Part shown: piece by piece, positions 43,911 through 52,782 of the stretch
How the letters are laid out: each line of letters starts with the position of its first letter
Position numbering within the stretch: the first letter of the stretch is position 1
Assembly (NCBI RefSeq): GCF_018390605.1
Contig: NZ_JAHBGD010000010.1
Coordinates: forward strand, 1 to 64,000
Direction of reading: 5' to 3'
Source: Ancylobacter defluvii
Lineage (GTDB): Bacteria > Pseudomonadota > Alphaproteobacteria > Rhizobiales > Xanthobacteraceae
DNA length: 64,000 nucleotides
Notes under the pieces: generated by a model
Seen by the model: only the letters and a program-made list of their open reading frames with translations
What the model was told of the DNA's origin: nothing
Databases searched by the model: none
Position numbers and translations under genes: made by a program

Positions 43911-44024
43911 TCTCCTCTCGCCATTTGGGAGGGGAGGCCCGCGAAGCGGGTCGGTGAGGGGCAACGACATCGGGATGCGTCGAAGCCCCCTCACTCCATC
44001 CCTCTCCCCGACGGGGAGAGGGAG
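43911..44024. repeat. Intergenic palindromic repeat, copy B
   Basis: Full-length copy between the DHDPS-like gene and the flavoprotein gene: CTCCTCTCGCCATTTGGGAG hairpin, GGCCCGCGAAGCGGGTCGG hairpin, TGAGGGG, about 25 variable bases, CCCCCTCACTCCATCC and CCTCTCCCCGACGGGGAGAG hairpin. It would fold into three stems in the intercistronic mRNA and could set differential stability of the two halves of the operon. A further hairpin lies between it and the next gene (43861-43890, TCGAAGC/GCTTCGA). Confidence 0.8.
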
Positions 44025-44048
44025 CCGGGTCGCTCCGCCTGACGAGCC

Positions 44049-44945
44049 TCACGCCGCCTTGGCGAGCAGCGGGCGGTTGGCCAGCGCCTCGGCGACCAGC
44101 TTTTCGACCTCGGCGCGGCGAGCGCCTTCCAGCGGCAGGCGCGGCGCGCGCACCATCTCGGTGGTGCCGGTGACCAGCGCCTCGACCAGCTTCAGGTTCT
44201 GCACCAGATAGGTCGAGACATCGAGGTCGAGCAACGGCCGGAACCAGCGATAGAGGGCGAGCGCCTCGTCATAGCGCTTGGCCTTCATCAGCCGGTAGAT
44301 GGCGACGGTCTCCTCCGGGAAGGCGACCACCAGACCGGCCACCCAACCCACGGCGCCGGCGGCCAGCGCCTCGAAGGCGAGGTTGTCGACGCCGGTGAAC
44401 ACGTCGTAGCGGTCGCCGAAGCGGTTGATGATCTCGGTAGTGCGGCGGATGTCGTCGGACGACTCCTTGATCGCCACGAAGCGCTTGTCGGCGGCGAGTT
44501 CGTCCATGATCTCCAGCGTCACGTCGACCCGGTAGGCGATGCGATTGGAATAGATCATCACCGGCAGGTCGGCCGCCGCCGCGATGGTGGAGAGCGTGGC
44601 CACCGTTTCCTTCGGATTGGTGTGGTAGACGAGGCTCGGCACGATCATCAGCCCGGTGGCGCCGGCCTTGGCGGCGCGCTCGGCGAGGCTGGCGCAGTCA
44701 CGGGTGGCGGCGTCGGCGATGGTCATCAGGACGGGACGGCCGCCGGCGACGCTCTTGGCCACATGCAGCACGTCGAGCCGCTCGTCATGCGAGAGCATCG
44801 GGCCCTCGCCGAGCGAGCCGTTGACGATGATTCCGTCGACGCCGGCCGAAATCTGGTAGGCGAAGCAGCGCTCCATCTCCTTGATGTCGAGCGTGTCGTT
44901 CGGCGTGAACTTGGCGGTAACGGCGGGGAGGATGCCAGACCACAT
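44049..44945 (-). CDS. DHDPS-family enzyme, probable pyrroline-hydroxycarboxylate deaminase
   Basis: A 298-residue dihydrodipicolinate synthase/N-acetylneuraminate lyase barrel. Schiff-base Lys160 in RFVAIKESSDD, tyrosine in PVMIYSNRIAYRVD, and GSLGEGPMLSHDER replacing the G-T-T-G-E pyruvate motif of true DapA, which argues against a lysine role. In hydroxyproline clusters the member converts 1-pyrroline-4-hydroxy-2-carboxylate to 2-oxoglutarate semialdehyde with loss of ammonia. It is first in the minus-strand operon and starts 359 bases from the divergent GntR regulator. The dehydrogenase that would finish the pathway to 2-oxoglutarate is not in this window next to it. Confidence 0.88.
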   Translation of the reverse strand: MWSGILPAVTAKFTPNDTLDIKEMERCFAYQISAGVDGIIVNGSLGEGPMLSHDERLDVLHVAKSVAGGRPVLMTIADAATRDCASLAERAAKAGATGLMIVPSLVYHTNPKETVATLSTIAAAADLPVMIYSNRIAYRVDVTLEIMDELAADKRFVAIKESSDDIRRTTEIINRFGDRYDVFTGVDNLAFEALAAGAVGWVAGLVVAFPEETVAIYRLMKAKRYDEALALYRWFRPLLDLDVSTYLVQNLKLVEALVTGTTEMVRAPRLPLEGARRAEVEKLVAEALANRPLLAKAA

Positions 44946-45304
44946 GGCGGTGAAACTCCTGTCGGACGTGAAATTCAAAGGACGGATTCGAGGAAGACCG
45001 TGGTTTCCGGCTGTCGCGGAGGGCCGATCGTCAGGCCGTTGGCCCGATCGCGTGGGTCTTCCCCAGTGAAACATGCGGCCCGAGCGGAGACTTCGCGGGG
45101 CGCGGGCACGGGCGATACGGATCATCGACACCCCCTCGCCCACAGCAAGAGCTTCCAATTTTTGGATCCAAGATGCAATATCCTTTTCGTCGCCACGCTG
45201 CGGGATTATTGGGCAGCTCGAGGGACGGCAGCCGCCGGCGCGGATTGCGGGTCCATGCGGCAGCGGGTAGAGCGAATGGGCGGATGGGTGGGAGGCGGCA
45301 GCTG
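44946..45304. other. Divergent regulatory region, hydroxyproline operon / GntR
   Basis: 359 bases between the DHDPS-like gene and the GntR gene. Contains the TTGGATCCAA palindrome, overlapping CCAA-TTT-TTGG, and an AT-rich patch around 45150-45185 in otherwise GC-rich DNA. A longer in-frame extension of gntR through this region is rejected because the sequence has no domain character and a good ribosome site supports the later GTG. Confidence 0.6.
45162..45171. promoter_or_regulatory. Candidate GntR operator TTGGATCCAA
   Basis: A perfect 10-base palindrome within the AT-rich part of the divergent region. Short palindromes of the TTGnnnnCAA kind are typical operators of FCD-type GntR regulators. 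It is 217 bases from the DHDPS-like ATG and 134 from the gntR GTG, so it could act on both directions. Assignment is by position only. Confidence 0.5.
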
Positions 45305-45988
45305 GTGAAAGTGAAGGCAACCGACATCGCGCAGATGCCATCGCCTGCCGACGTGATCTTCGATGCGCTGCGCGAGGCGATCGCCAAGGGCGATATCTCC
45401 GAAGGCCAGGTGCTGCGCCAGGATCACATCGCCCGCATGTTCAACATCAGCCGCATACCTGTGCGGGAAGCTCTCACGCGCCTCGAGGAACAAGGCCTGG
45501 TCTCCACCCAGCGTTATCGCGGCGCGGTGGTGACCACGCTGTCGATCGCGGAGATCCGCGAGGTGTTCGAGTTCCGCGCCCTGCTGGAACCGGAGATCCT
45601 GCGCTATTCCATCGAACGCATGTCCCCGGAAGCGCTTGAGCACGCCAAGGAATTCGCCCACGCCTTCGCCACCGAGCCGGAATCTTCGCGCTGGGGCGAT
45701 CTCAACCGGCGCTTCCACTACAGTCTCTACGAGCCGGCCGGGCGGCCCTATTATCTGCAGACCATCTCGACCGCGCTCGACCGCGTCGACCGCTATCTGC
45801 GCGCCCAGCTGGTGCTGACCGACGGCATGGCGCGGGCGCGGCGCGAGCATCAGGGCATTCTCGACGCCTGCATCGCCGGCGATTCCGAGATGGCGGTCCG
45901 GCTCACCCGCGAGCATATTCTGGGCGCCGCCGATTCGCTGGTCGCCTTCCTGATCCGAACCCGCGCGCAGGAGAATTCAGAGCGATGA
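45305..45988 (+). CDS. GntR family regulator (FCD) of the hydroxyproline locus
   Basis: A 227-residue regulator: winged helix at about 10-75 (DVIFDALREAIAKGDISEGQ, DHIARMFNISRIPVREALTR) and an FCD ligand-binding domain (about 85-220) with FEFRALLEPEILRYS, NRRFHYSLYEPAG and EHQGILDACIAGD, the metal-site histidines included. GTG start chosen for the GGAGG site nine bases upstream. Divergent from the hydroxyproline operon and therefore its probable regulator; coupled by a four-base overlap to galM downstream, an unusual partner. Inducer likely a hydroxyproline pathway compound, by context. Confidence 0.9.
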   Translation: MKVKATDIAQMPSPADVIFDALREAIAKGDISEGQVLRQDHIARMFNISRIPVREALTRLEEQGLVSTQRYRGAVVTTLSIAEIREVFEFRALLEPEILRYSIERMSPEALEHAKEFAHAFATEPESSRWGDLNRRFHYSLYEPAGRPYYLQTISTALDRVDRYLRAQLVLTDGMARARREHQGILDACIAGDSEMAVRLTREHILGAADSLVAFLIRTRAQENSER

Positions 45989-46998
45989 CGCTTTCCGACA
46001 ACGTCACCCGCATCGGCAGCGTCGATGGCGATGAACTCTACGAGGTCGCCCTCACCGCCGCCTCCGGCGCCAAAGCGCGGGTGCTGAGCTGGGGAGCGAC
46101 GCTGCGCGAATTGCGGGTGCCGGGGCCGGACGGCTCGCTGCATCCCGGCGTGCTCGGCTTTACCGAGCTCGACCGCTATCTCGCCAACCCCTCCTATCTC
46201 GGCGCCACCTGCGGCCGGGTCGCCAACCGCATCGGCGGCGGGCGCTTCACCGTGGAGGACCGGAGCTACGAACTCGCCCGCAACGAGCGCGGCGTCACCC
46301 ATCTGCATGGCGGCACCCGCGGCTTCTCGCACCGGCCGTGGAAGATCGCGACGGTGGCAGCGGACGCCGTGACCTTCACTCGCACAGCGCCGGACGGTGA
46401 GGAAGGCTATCCGGGAACGCTTGATCTTTCATGCACTTACCGGCTTCTGCCGCCGGGCGTGCTGCGGGTGGAGATGGAAGCGCGCACCGATGCGACAACG
46501 CCGGTGAACCTCGCCCACCACTCCTATTTCACCCTCGATCCCGGCCGCTCCTCGCATGAGCTCACGGTGGAGATCGCCTCCAGCCGCTACACGCCGCTCG
46601 ATGCGCTGAAGGTGCCGACCGGCGAAATCGCTCCCGTCGAGGGCACCGGCTACGACCTGCGCACTCCGCGCCGGCTCGGTGACAGCGGCATCACCTACGA
46701 CATTAATTTCGCGCTCGATCAACCACTTGGCGAGCTGCGCTTCGCTGCCCGCGTGGCGAGCCCGCAGAGCGGCCGTACGCTGGAGGTTTGGACCACCGAG
46801 CCGGGCCTGCAGCTCTACGACGCCTCGATGCTGGCGGTGACCGACAAGGGCCTCGACGGCCTAACCCATGGAAAACACGCTGGAATCTGTCTTGAGGCGC
46901 AGAATTTCCCCGACGCGGTGAACCATCCGGGCTTCCCTTCTCCCTGGCTGAAGCCGGGCGAGCTGTACCGCCAGGTCACCGAATATCGCTTCAGCTGA
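45985..46998 (+). CDS. galM: Aldose 1-epimerase family protein
   Basis: A 337-residue galactose mutarotase-like protein. Seen: YLGATCGRVANRIGGGRFTV, RGVTHLHGGTRGFSHRPW with the substrate arginine and histidine, VNLAHHSYFTL with the catalytic His, and GICLEAQNFPDAVNHPGFPS with the catalytic Glu. It interconverts alpha and beta anomers of hexoses. The ATG overlaps the gntR stop (ATGA) and there is an AGGAGA site. Why a mutarotase should be coupled to a hydroxyproline-locus regulator is unclear: an unrelated sugar role or a cyclic hemiaminal/hemiacetal substrate are both guesses. Its last 8 bases overlap the convergent LysR gene. Confidence 0.92.
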   Translation: MTLSDNVTRIGSVDGDELYEVALTAASGAKARVLSWGATLRELRVPGPDGSLHPGVLGFTELDRYLANPSYLGATCGRVANRIGGGRFTVEDRSYELARNERGVTHLHGGTRGFSHRPWKIATVAADAVTFTRTAPDGEEGYPGTLDLSCTYRLLPPGVLRVEMEARTDATTPVNLAHHSYFTLDPGRSSHELTVEIASSRYTPLDALKVPTGEIAPVEGTGYDLRTPRRLGDSGITYDINFALDQPLGELRFAARVASPQSGRTLEVWTTEPGLQLYDASMLAVTDKGLDGLTHGKHAGICLEAQNFPDAVNHPGFPSPWLKPGELYRQVTEYRFS

Positions 46999-47887
46999 CA
47001 GGCTCGGCGACGAAGCCGGCGCGGGCACCCCGCACCGCCTCGACGATGAAGCTCTCGACCTCGCGGATGCGGCGCAGCTCATGCACATCGGCATGGGCGA
47101 CCAGCCAGTAGGAACGGCGAAAGCTGTGCTCCGGCAACAGCTTGACGAGTTCGGGGTGCCGTTGCGCCGCGTAGTCGTGCAGGATGCCGACCCCCGCCCC
47201 GGCCCGCACCGCCTCCATCTGCCCGACCACGCTGGCGCATTCGATGCGTCTTGCCTCGATGGCGCGGAAGGTCTCGAAATAGTCGAGGGCCGGCGAGTAC
47301 AGCAGGTCCTCGACATAGGTCACCAGCGTGCGTCCAGTGAGTGCGGTGAGGTGTAGCATGGGACCAGTCCGGGCCAGATAGTCCGACGAGGCGTAGATGC
47401 CGAGGCTGTAATCGGTGAGCTTGCGAGCGATCAGCCGCCCCTCATGCGGCCGCTGCAGGGTGACGGCGATATCGACCTCGCGCTTGGGCAGCGAAAAACT
47501 TCGCGGCAGGGGGGCGAGCTGGATGGTGAGGCCGGGATAGCGCTCGGCAAGCTCGCCCAGCCGGGGGGCGAGGAAATACACCCCGAAGCCGTCCGGCGCG
47601 CCGATGCGCACCGTCCCCGACAGCGCGAGATTGGCGTTGCCGAGCGCCGACTGCGCCTGCAGCAGCTCGGTCTCGATCCGCTCGGCATGTTCGAGCAGCC
47701 GCTCGCCGGCCGGGGTGAGTGCGCTGCCGGTGGTGCGGCGCTCGATCAGCTTCGCCCCCAGCCCGGTCTCCAGCGCGCCGATGCGGCGGCCGACGGTGGC
47801 GTGGTCGAGCCCCAGCTGGCGCGCCGCCGCCAGCATCTGGCCGGCCCGCGCCACCGCGAGGAAGACGCGCAGATGGTCCCAATCCAT
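46991..47887 (-). CDS. LysR family transcriptional regulator
   Basis: A 298-residue LysR protein: HTH at 1-60 (MDWDHLRVFLAVARAGQMLA, then ARQLGLDHATVGRRIGALET) and an effector-binding domain at about 90-290. The D-W-D-x-L-R-x-F-L start and H-A-T-V-G-R-R-I helix place it in the subgroup often found divergent to mmsA-type dehydrogenases in Alphaproteobacteria. Divergent from mmsA with 114 bases between, so mmsA is the likely target and methylmalonate semialdehyde or a valine breakdown product a possible signal (inference). Its 3' end overlaps galM by 8 bases. Confidence 0.92.
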   Translation of the reverse strand: MDWDHLRVFLAVARAGQMLAAARQLGLDHATVGRRIGALETGLGAKLIERRTTGSALTPAGERLLEHAERIETELLQAQSALGNANLALSGTVRIGAPDGFGVYFLAPRLGELAERYPGLTIQLAPLPRSFSLPKREVDIAVTLQRPHEGRLIARKLTDYSLGIYASSDYLARTGPMLHLTALTGRTLVTYVEDLLYSPALDYFETFRAIEARRIECASVVGQMEAVRAGAGVGILHDYAAQRHPELVKLLPEHSFRRSYWLVAHADVHELRRIREVESFIVEAVRGARAGFVAEPVS

Positions 47888-48001
47888 GGCCGCAACCCAA
47901 CTTATGGAAATTTTGCACAACGGATGCGGAAATATCGTCGTTGAGTTGATCCGATTTCGCAAGCACAACAGCGCCCGAACAAGGCTCCAGAGGAGGCATC
48001 C

Positions 48002-49495
<1,494 letters not shown>

Positions 49496-49553
49496 GCCGG
49501 GGCAGCTGAGCCGCGACGGCGAAAGCCCGGATGCGAATCCGGTCAAGCAATGC

Positions 49554-49583
49554 AAAATGCCCGGCGATGAGCCGGGCATTTTT
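49554..49583 (+). terminator. Intrinsic terminator after mmsA
   Basis: AAAATGCCCGGC / GCCGGGCATTTTT stem with a GATGA loop and T-run, 59 bases after the mmsA stop. The preceding A-run would also allow function on the minus strand. Textbook structure. Confidence 0.9.
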
Positions 49584-49679
49584 GTTCGGGGTCACCCCCG
49601 ATGGAGCGCCGGCCGGCCGGCAAACAAGCGCCCGCGCCCGGGCGCACCGTCGGACTGGAGGAAAACGGCCGGGCCTCTC

Positions 49680-49775
49680 CCATCCCCGAGCCTCCCTCTC
49701 CCCGTCGGGGAGAGGGCTGGGGTGAGGGGTCTTCTGCGCCTTCCCATGACGTCTCCCCTCAACCGGCCCGCGGAG
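49680..49775. repeat. Intergenic palindromic repeat, copy C (inverted)
   Basis: Copy in the opposite orientation to B and E: CCTCTCCCCGTCGGGGAGAG hairpin, GGCTGGGGTGAGGGG, variable bases, CTCCCCTCAACCGGCCCGCG. Lies in the 320-base gap between mmsA and the small membrane protein gene; apart from this repeat and the mmsA terminator I see nothing else in that gap. Confidence 0.75.
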
Positions 49776-49815
49776 CCTGCCTCGGGCGCGCCGAAGGCGA
49801 GGCCCGTGGGCGGCC

Positions 49816-49971
49816 TCACTCGCCCTGCGTGACGGGGCTCGCTCCGGTGGAGCCGCCATTGCGGCTGAAGGTGACGGCAATGAGCACGCTGCCGGCCACG
49901 GCGATGACCAGCAGCGCCATCGCGCCGATGAAGAAGCTCTTGCGGAGATGTGCCTGCACCTGATGCCTCAT
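49816..49971 (-). CDS. Small single-pass membrane protein, unknown
   Basis: A 51-residue predicted protein, MRHQVQAHLRKSFFIGAM at the N-terminus, followed by a 20-residue hydrophobic helix (ALLVIAVAGSVLIAVTF) and a short Gly/Ser/Thr-rich tail. A basic amphipathic head before a membrane helix is a plausible small-protein design. No clear ribosome site precedes the ATG, and an in-frame extension upstream exists. Not recognised; could be a chance frame, but the sharp hydrophobic segment with basic flank favours a real gene. Confidence 0.4.
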   Translation of the reverse strand: MRHQVQAHLRKSFFIGAMALLVIAVAGSVLIAVTFSRNGGSTGASPVTQGE

Positions 49972-50062
49972 TGTTCGGCCGGATCGCACAGCGCGCCGGC
50001 CGCCGGACCTTCCGCCGCCTCGTGGTGATCCGATGGTCATCGATCCCCGCTCGCCCCCCGTC

Positions 50063-50470
50063 CTAGCGTTTCATGTCCGGGCAGACATAGGGAACCTTGG
50101 CGAGGCTGTAGCGGTGTTCCACCACGTCCTTGCCCGCCTGGACCTTCAGCGTCAACTGCGTCGGCGACACCGACTGCACCTTCGCGGTGAGCCTGGCGCC
50201 GTCCTCGTCCCAGGCGATGGCGTCCGGCGCCGTGCGGCTCCATTTGCGCAGCGCATAGGTCTCCCAGCACGAATCCATCAGCAGCGTGCCGTCGGGCAGG
50301 AACACCAGCATTGTGCCGGGCAGATCGGACGCCGGCCTGGTCTCCACCCAGACGCGGCCGACCAACGGATCGGCGGCAGCGGCAACCGGCTTGGTGGCGG
50401 CGGAAGCGGCGCCGGCACCGGCAAGCGACAGGCCGAGCACGAGAAGGGCGGCCCTGAAGGGGTTCGGCAT
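50063..50470 (-). CDS. Exported protein of unknown function
   Basis: A 135-residue protein with a clean signal peptide (about 1-24, LVLGLSLAGAGAASA) and a mature part of mixed polarity: VGRVWVETRPASDLPGTMLV, FLPDGTLLMDSCWETYALRK, then a beta-rich ending HRYSLAKVPYVCPDMKR. Two cysteines in the mature part (in DSCWE and YVCPD) could form a disulfide. The F-L-P-D-G-T-L pattern is reminiscent of small lipocalin-like or META-type periplasmic domains, but I do not recognise the family. AGGAGA ribosome site gives a firm start. Confidence 0.8.
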   Translation of the reverse strand: MPNPFRAALLVLGLSLAGAGAASAATKPVAAAADPLVGRVWVETRPASDLPGTMLVFLPDGTLLMDSCWETYALRKWSRTAPDAIAWDEDGARLTAKVQSVSPTQLTLKVQAGKDVVEHRYSLAKVPYVCPDMKR

Positions 50471-50588
50471 GCTTGTCTCCTGTTCGGCAAAGGTGGGGCC
50501 GGGCGCGCACCGGCGCAAGGCGGATCGGCAGCCGCCCCGCGCGTGAATCATCGACACTACTGCCGCTATCCGTCAGCAGGGCTGCGGC

Positions 50589-50594
50589 TATAAT
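50589..50594 (+). promoter_or_regulatory. -10 box TATAAT just before WYL regulator
   Basis: A perfect TATAAT ends five bases before the ATG of the WYL-regulator gene. If used, transcription would start at or next to the start codon, giving a leaderless mRNA, consistent with the absence of a ribosome-binding site. No good -35 box is seen at the expected spacing. Confidence 0.45.
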
Positions 50595-50599
50595 GCGGC

Positions 50600-51343
50600 A
50601 TGTCCCGATCCGAACGCCTGTTCGACCTGTTGCAGGTGCTGCGCCGCCACCGCCGTCCGGTGAGCGGGCGGGCGCTTGCCGGCGAGATCGGCGTCAGCCT
50701 GCGCACGCTGTATCGCGACATTGCCAGCTTGCAGGCGCAAGGCGCCACCATCGAGGGCGAGCCCGGCGTCGGCTATGTGCTGCGGCCCGGCTTCCTGCTG
50801 CCGCCGCTGATGTTCACCCCCGAGGAGATCGAGGCGCTGGTGCTCGGCTCGCGCTGGGTGGCCGGGCGTGCCGATGGGCGGCTGGCCGAGGCGGCGCTCA
50901 GCGCGCTGGCCCGCATCGGCGCGGTGCTGCCGCCGGATCTGCGCGAGGAGATGGAGGGCTCGTCGCTGTTCATCGCGCCGGGAGCGCCGATCCCGGCCGA
51001 CGCCATCGACCCGGCCGTGCTGCGCAAGGCGATCCGCACCGAGCGCAAGCTGCTGTTGAACTATAGCGACGCCAATGCCGCGGCGAGCGAGCGGGTGGTG
51101 TGGCCGTTCGCGCTGGCCTTCTTCGACCAGGTGCGGCTGCTGATCGGCTGGTGCGAGCTGCGCGGCGATTTCCGCAGCTTCCGCACCGACCGCATCGCCA
51201 CCGCCGATATGCTGGAAGCGCGCTACCCCATCCGCCGCGCCGAGCTGGTGACGCGGTGGAAGCAGTGGAAGCACGCGCAGCGCGAGGGCGAGGCGGGCGC
51301 CGCCCCCGCCCACTTCGCCGAAGAGCCGCACGACGCCGCATGA
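50600..51343 (+). CDS. YafY-type WYL domain transcriptional regulator
   Basis: A 247-residue regulator with N-terminal HTH_11 winged helix (ERLFDLLQVLRRHRRPVSGR, GEIGVSLRTLYRDIASLQAQ) and a WYL domain (about 140-215) with LLLNYSDANAAASERVVWPF and LLIGWCELRGDFRSFRTDRI. WYL proteins bind small ligands or nucleic acids and often control stress or defence genes. Here the next gene, 72 bases on, is a VOC/glyoxalase-like protein, a frequent partner of YafY-type regulators, so local control of that gene is likely. Possibly leaderless. Confidence 0.92.
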   Translation: MSRSERLFDLLQVLRRHRRPVSGRALAGEIGVSLRTLYRDIASLQAQGATIEGEPGVGYVLRPGFLLPPLMFTPEEIEALVLGSRWVAGRADGRLAEAALSALARIGAVLPPDLREEMEGSSLFIAPGAPIPADAIDPAVLRKAIRTERKLLLNYSDANAAASERVVWPFALAFFDQVRLLIGWCELRGDFRSFRTDRIATADMLEARYPIRRAELVTRWKQWKHAQREGEAGAAPAHFAEEPHDAA

Positions 51344-51415
51344 TGCTGACGGAAATTGGCAGCACGGGATCGTAATCTCCCCGCCTTCACCACATGGCTG
51401 AATTGGGGGGCGATC

Positions 51416-51787
51416 ATGATCGACGCCAGCAACCTGTTTCTTTACGTGAACGATCCCCGCGCGAGCGCCCGTTTCTATGGCGAGGTGCTGGAGCGCGCGC
51501 CGGTCGAGGCGGACGCCGGCTTCGCGCTGTTCGCGCTGTCGCCCGGCCTCGGGCTCGGGCTGTGGCGGCGCGACGGGGTGAAACCGACGCCGCATCTGCG
51601 CTCCGGCGGCAACGAGATCGGCTTCAAGGTGGCGGACGCCGCCGCCGTCGACGCCACCTATGAGCGCTGGGCGAAGAAGGGCATTCCCATCGCCCTGCCG
51701 CCGACCGACCTCGATTTCGGCCGCAGCTTCGTCGCGCTGGACCCCGACGGCCACCGGCTGCGGGTCTATGCCAAGGCGGAGGGGTGA
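51416..51787 (+). CDS. VOC (glyoxalase/bleomycin resistance) family protein
   Basis: A 123-residue vicinal-oxygen-chelate protein: MIDASNLFLYVNDPRASARF with YGEVLERAPVEADAG as the first beta-alpha-beta module and FKVADAAAVDATYERWAKKG through LDPDGHRLRVYAKAEG as the second, ending in the usual DPDGHRLRV motif. The metal-ligand His/Glu positions are only partly conserved, so binding (drug or toxin sequestration) rather than catalysis is possible. A GGGGGG-rich ribosome site precedes the ATG. Probably regulated by the WYL protein upstream. Confidence 0.9.
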   Translation: MIDASNLFLYVNDPRASARFYGEVLERAPVEADAGFALFALSPGLGLGLWRRDGVKPTPHLRSGGNEIGFKVADAAAVDATYERWAKKGIPIALPPTDLDFGRSFVALDPDGHRLRVYAKAEG

Positions 51788-51803
51788 GGCACACCCTCCT
51801 TCC

Positions 51804-51830
51804 ATCCCTCTCCCCGACGGGGAGAGGGGG
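51804..51830. repeat. Intergenic palindromic repeat, copy D (fragment)
   Basis: Only the terminal hairpin, CCCTCTCCCCGACGGGGAGA then GGGGG, is present between the convergent VOC and tyrA genes. It could serve as a bidirectional terminator-like stem for these two. Confidence 0.7.
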
Positions 51831-51846
51831 CTCGCCGTGCCGGACT

Positions 51847-52782
51847 TCAGCCCCGCTCGCGGCCAAAGTCCGGCGCGGCGGTTTCCTGGCCGATCTCGAT
51901 GATCGAGCGGCGGATGGCGCGGGTGCGGGTGAACAGGTCGAACAGCGTCTCCCCCTGCTCCCAGCGGATCGCCCGCTGCAGCGCGATCAGGTCCTCGGTG
52001 AAGCGGCCGAGCACCTCGATCACCGCCTCGCGGTTGTTGAGGAACACGTCGCGCCACATGGTGGGGTCGGAGGCGGCGATGCGGGTGAAGTCGCGGAAGC
52101 CGCCGGCGGAGTATTTGATCACCTCGGAGGAGGTGACCTTCTCCAGGTCCGCCGCCGTGCCGACGATGTTGTAGGCGATCAGGTGCGGCACATGCGAGGT
52201 GATCGCCAGCACCAGGTCGTGGTGCTCGGCGGTCATGGTCTCGACATTGGCGCCCAGCGCCGTCCACAGCGCCGTGACCGCCTGCACCGCCTCCGCATCC
52301 GCGCCTTCCGGCGGGGTGACGATGCACCAGCGGTTCTTGAACAGCGTGGCGAAGCCGGCATCCGGGCCGGAATATTCGGTGCCGGCCACCGGATGCGCCG
52401 GCACGACGTGCACGCCTGAAGGCAGATGCGTGCGCAGGGCGTTCAGCACCGCGCCCTTCACCGAGCCGACATCGGAGACGATGGCGCCGGGCTTCACATG
52501 CGGGGCGATGGCCTGCGCCACCGCGCCCATGGCGCCGACCGGCACGCAGAGGACGATGATGTCCGCGTCCTTCACCGCCTCGGCCGGCGAGGATGCCACC
52601 TCGTCGGCGATGCCGAGCTCGGCGACGCGGGCGCGCACCGCCGGCTCCGCATCATAGGCGACGCTGACCTCGGCGAGCCGGCGGGCATCCGCCGCGCGCA
52701 GGATCGAGGAGCCGATCAGGCCGAGGCCGATGACGACCAGCCGGCCGATCATCGGCCGGGGAAGCGGCGGATCAAGCACCAT
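51847..52782 (-). CDS. tyrA: Prephenate/arogenate dehydrogenase
   Basis: A 311-residue TyrA/TyrC-type NAD(P)-dependent dehydrogenase for tyrosine synthesis (cyclohexadienyl dehydrogenase). Rossmann motif [18 protein letters not shown] (about 14-31), [34 protein letters not shown], and the catalytic-site [19 protein letters not shown] and [15 protein letters not shown]. Start at MVLDPPLP has an AAGGAAG site and overlaps hisC by 11 bases, so the genes are coupled; the ATG giving MIGRLVVIG is an alternative. Third gene of chorismate mutase-hisC-tyrA. Confidence 0.95.
   Translation of the reverse strand: MVLDPPLPRPMIGRLVVIGLGLIGSSILRAADARRLAEVSVAYDAEPAVRARVAELGIADEVASSPAEAVKDADIIVLCVPVGAMGAVAQAIAPHVKPGAIVSDVGSVKGAVLNALRTHLPSGVHVVPAHPVAGTEYSGPDAGFATLFKNRWCIVTPPEGADAEAVQAVTALWTALGANVETMTAEHHDLVLAITSHVPHLIAYNIVGTAADLEKVTSSEVIKYSAGGFRDFTRIAASDPTMWRDVFLNNREAVIEVLGRFTEDLIALQRAIRWEQGETLFDLFTRTRAIRRSIIEIGQETAAPDFGRERG

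Noticed and set aside
45173-45304. N-terminal extension of the GntR regulator from ATG 45173
   Set aside because: Adds 44 Arg/Gly-rich residues without domain character and covers the divergent regulatory region; the GTG at 45305 has a good GGAGG site.
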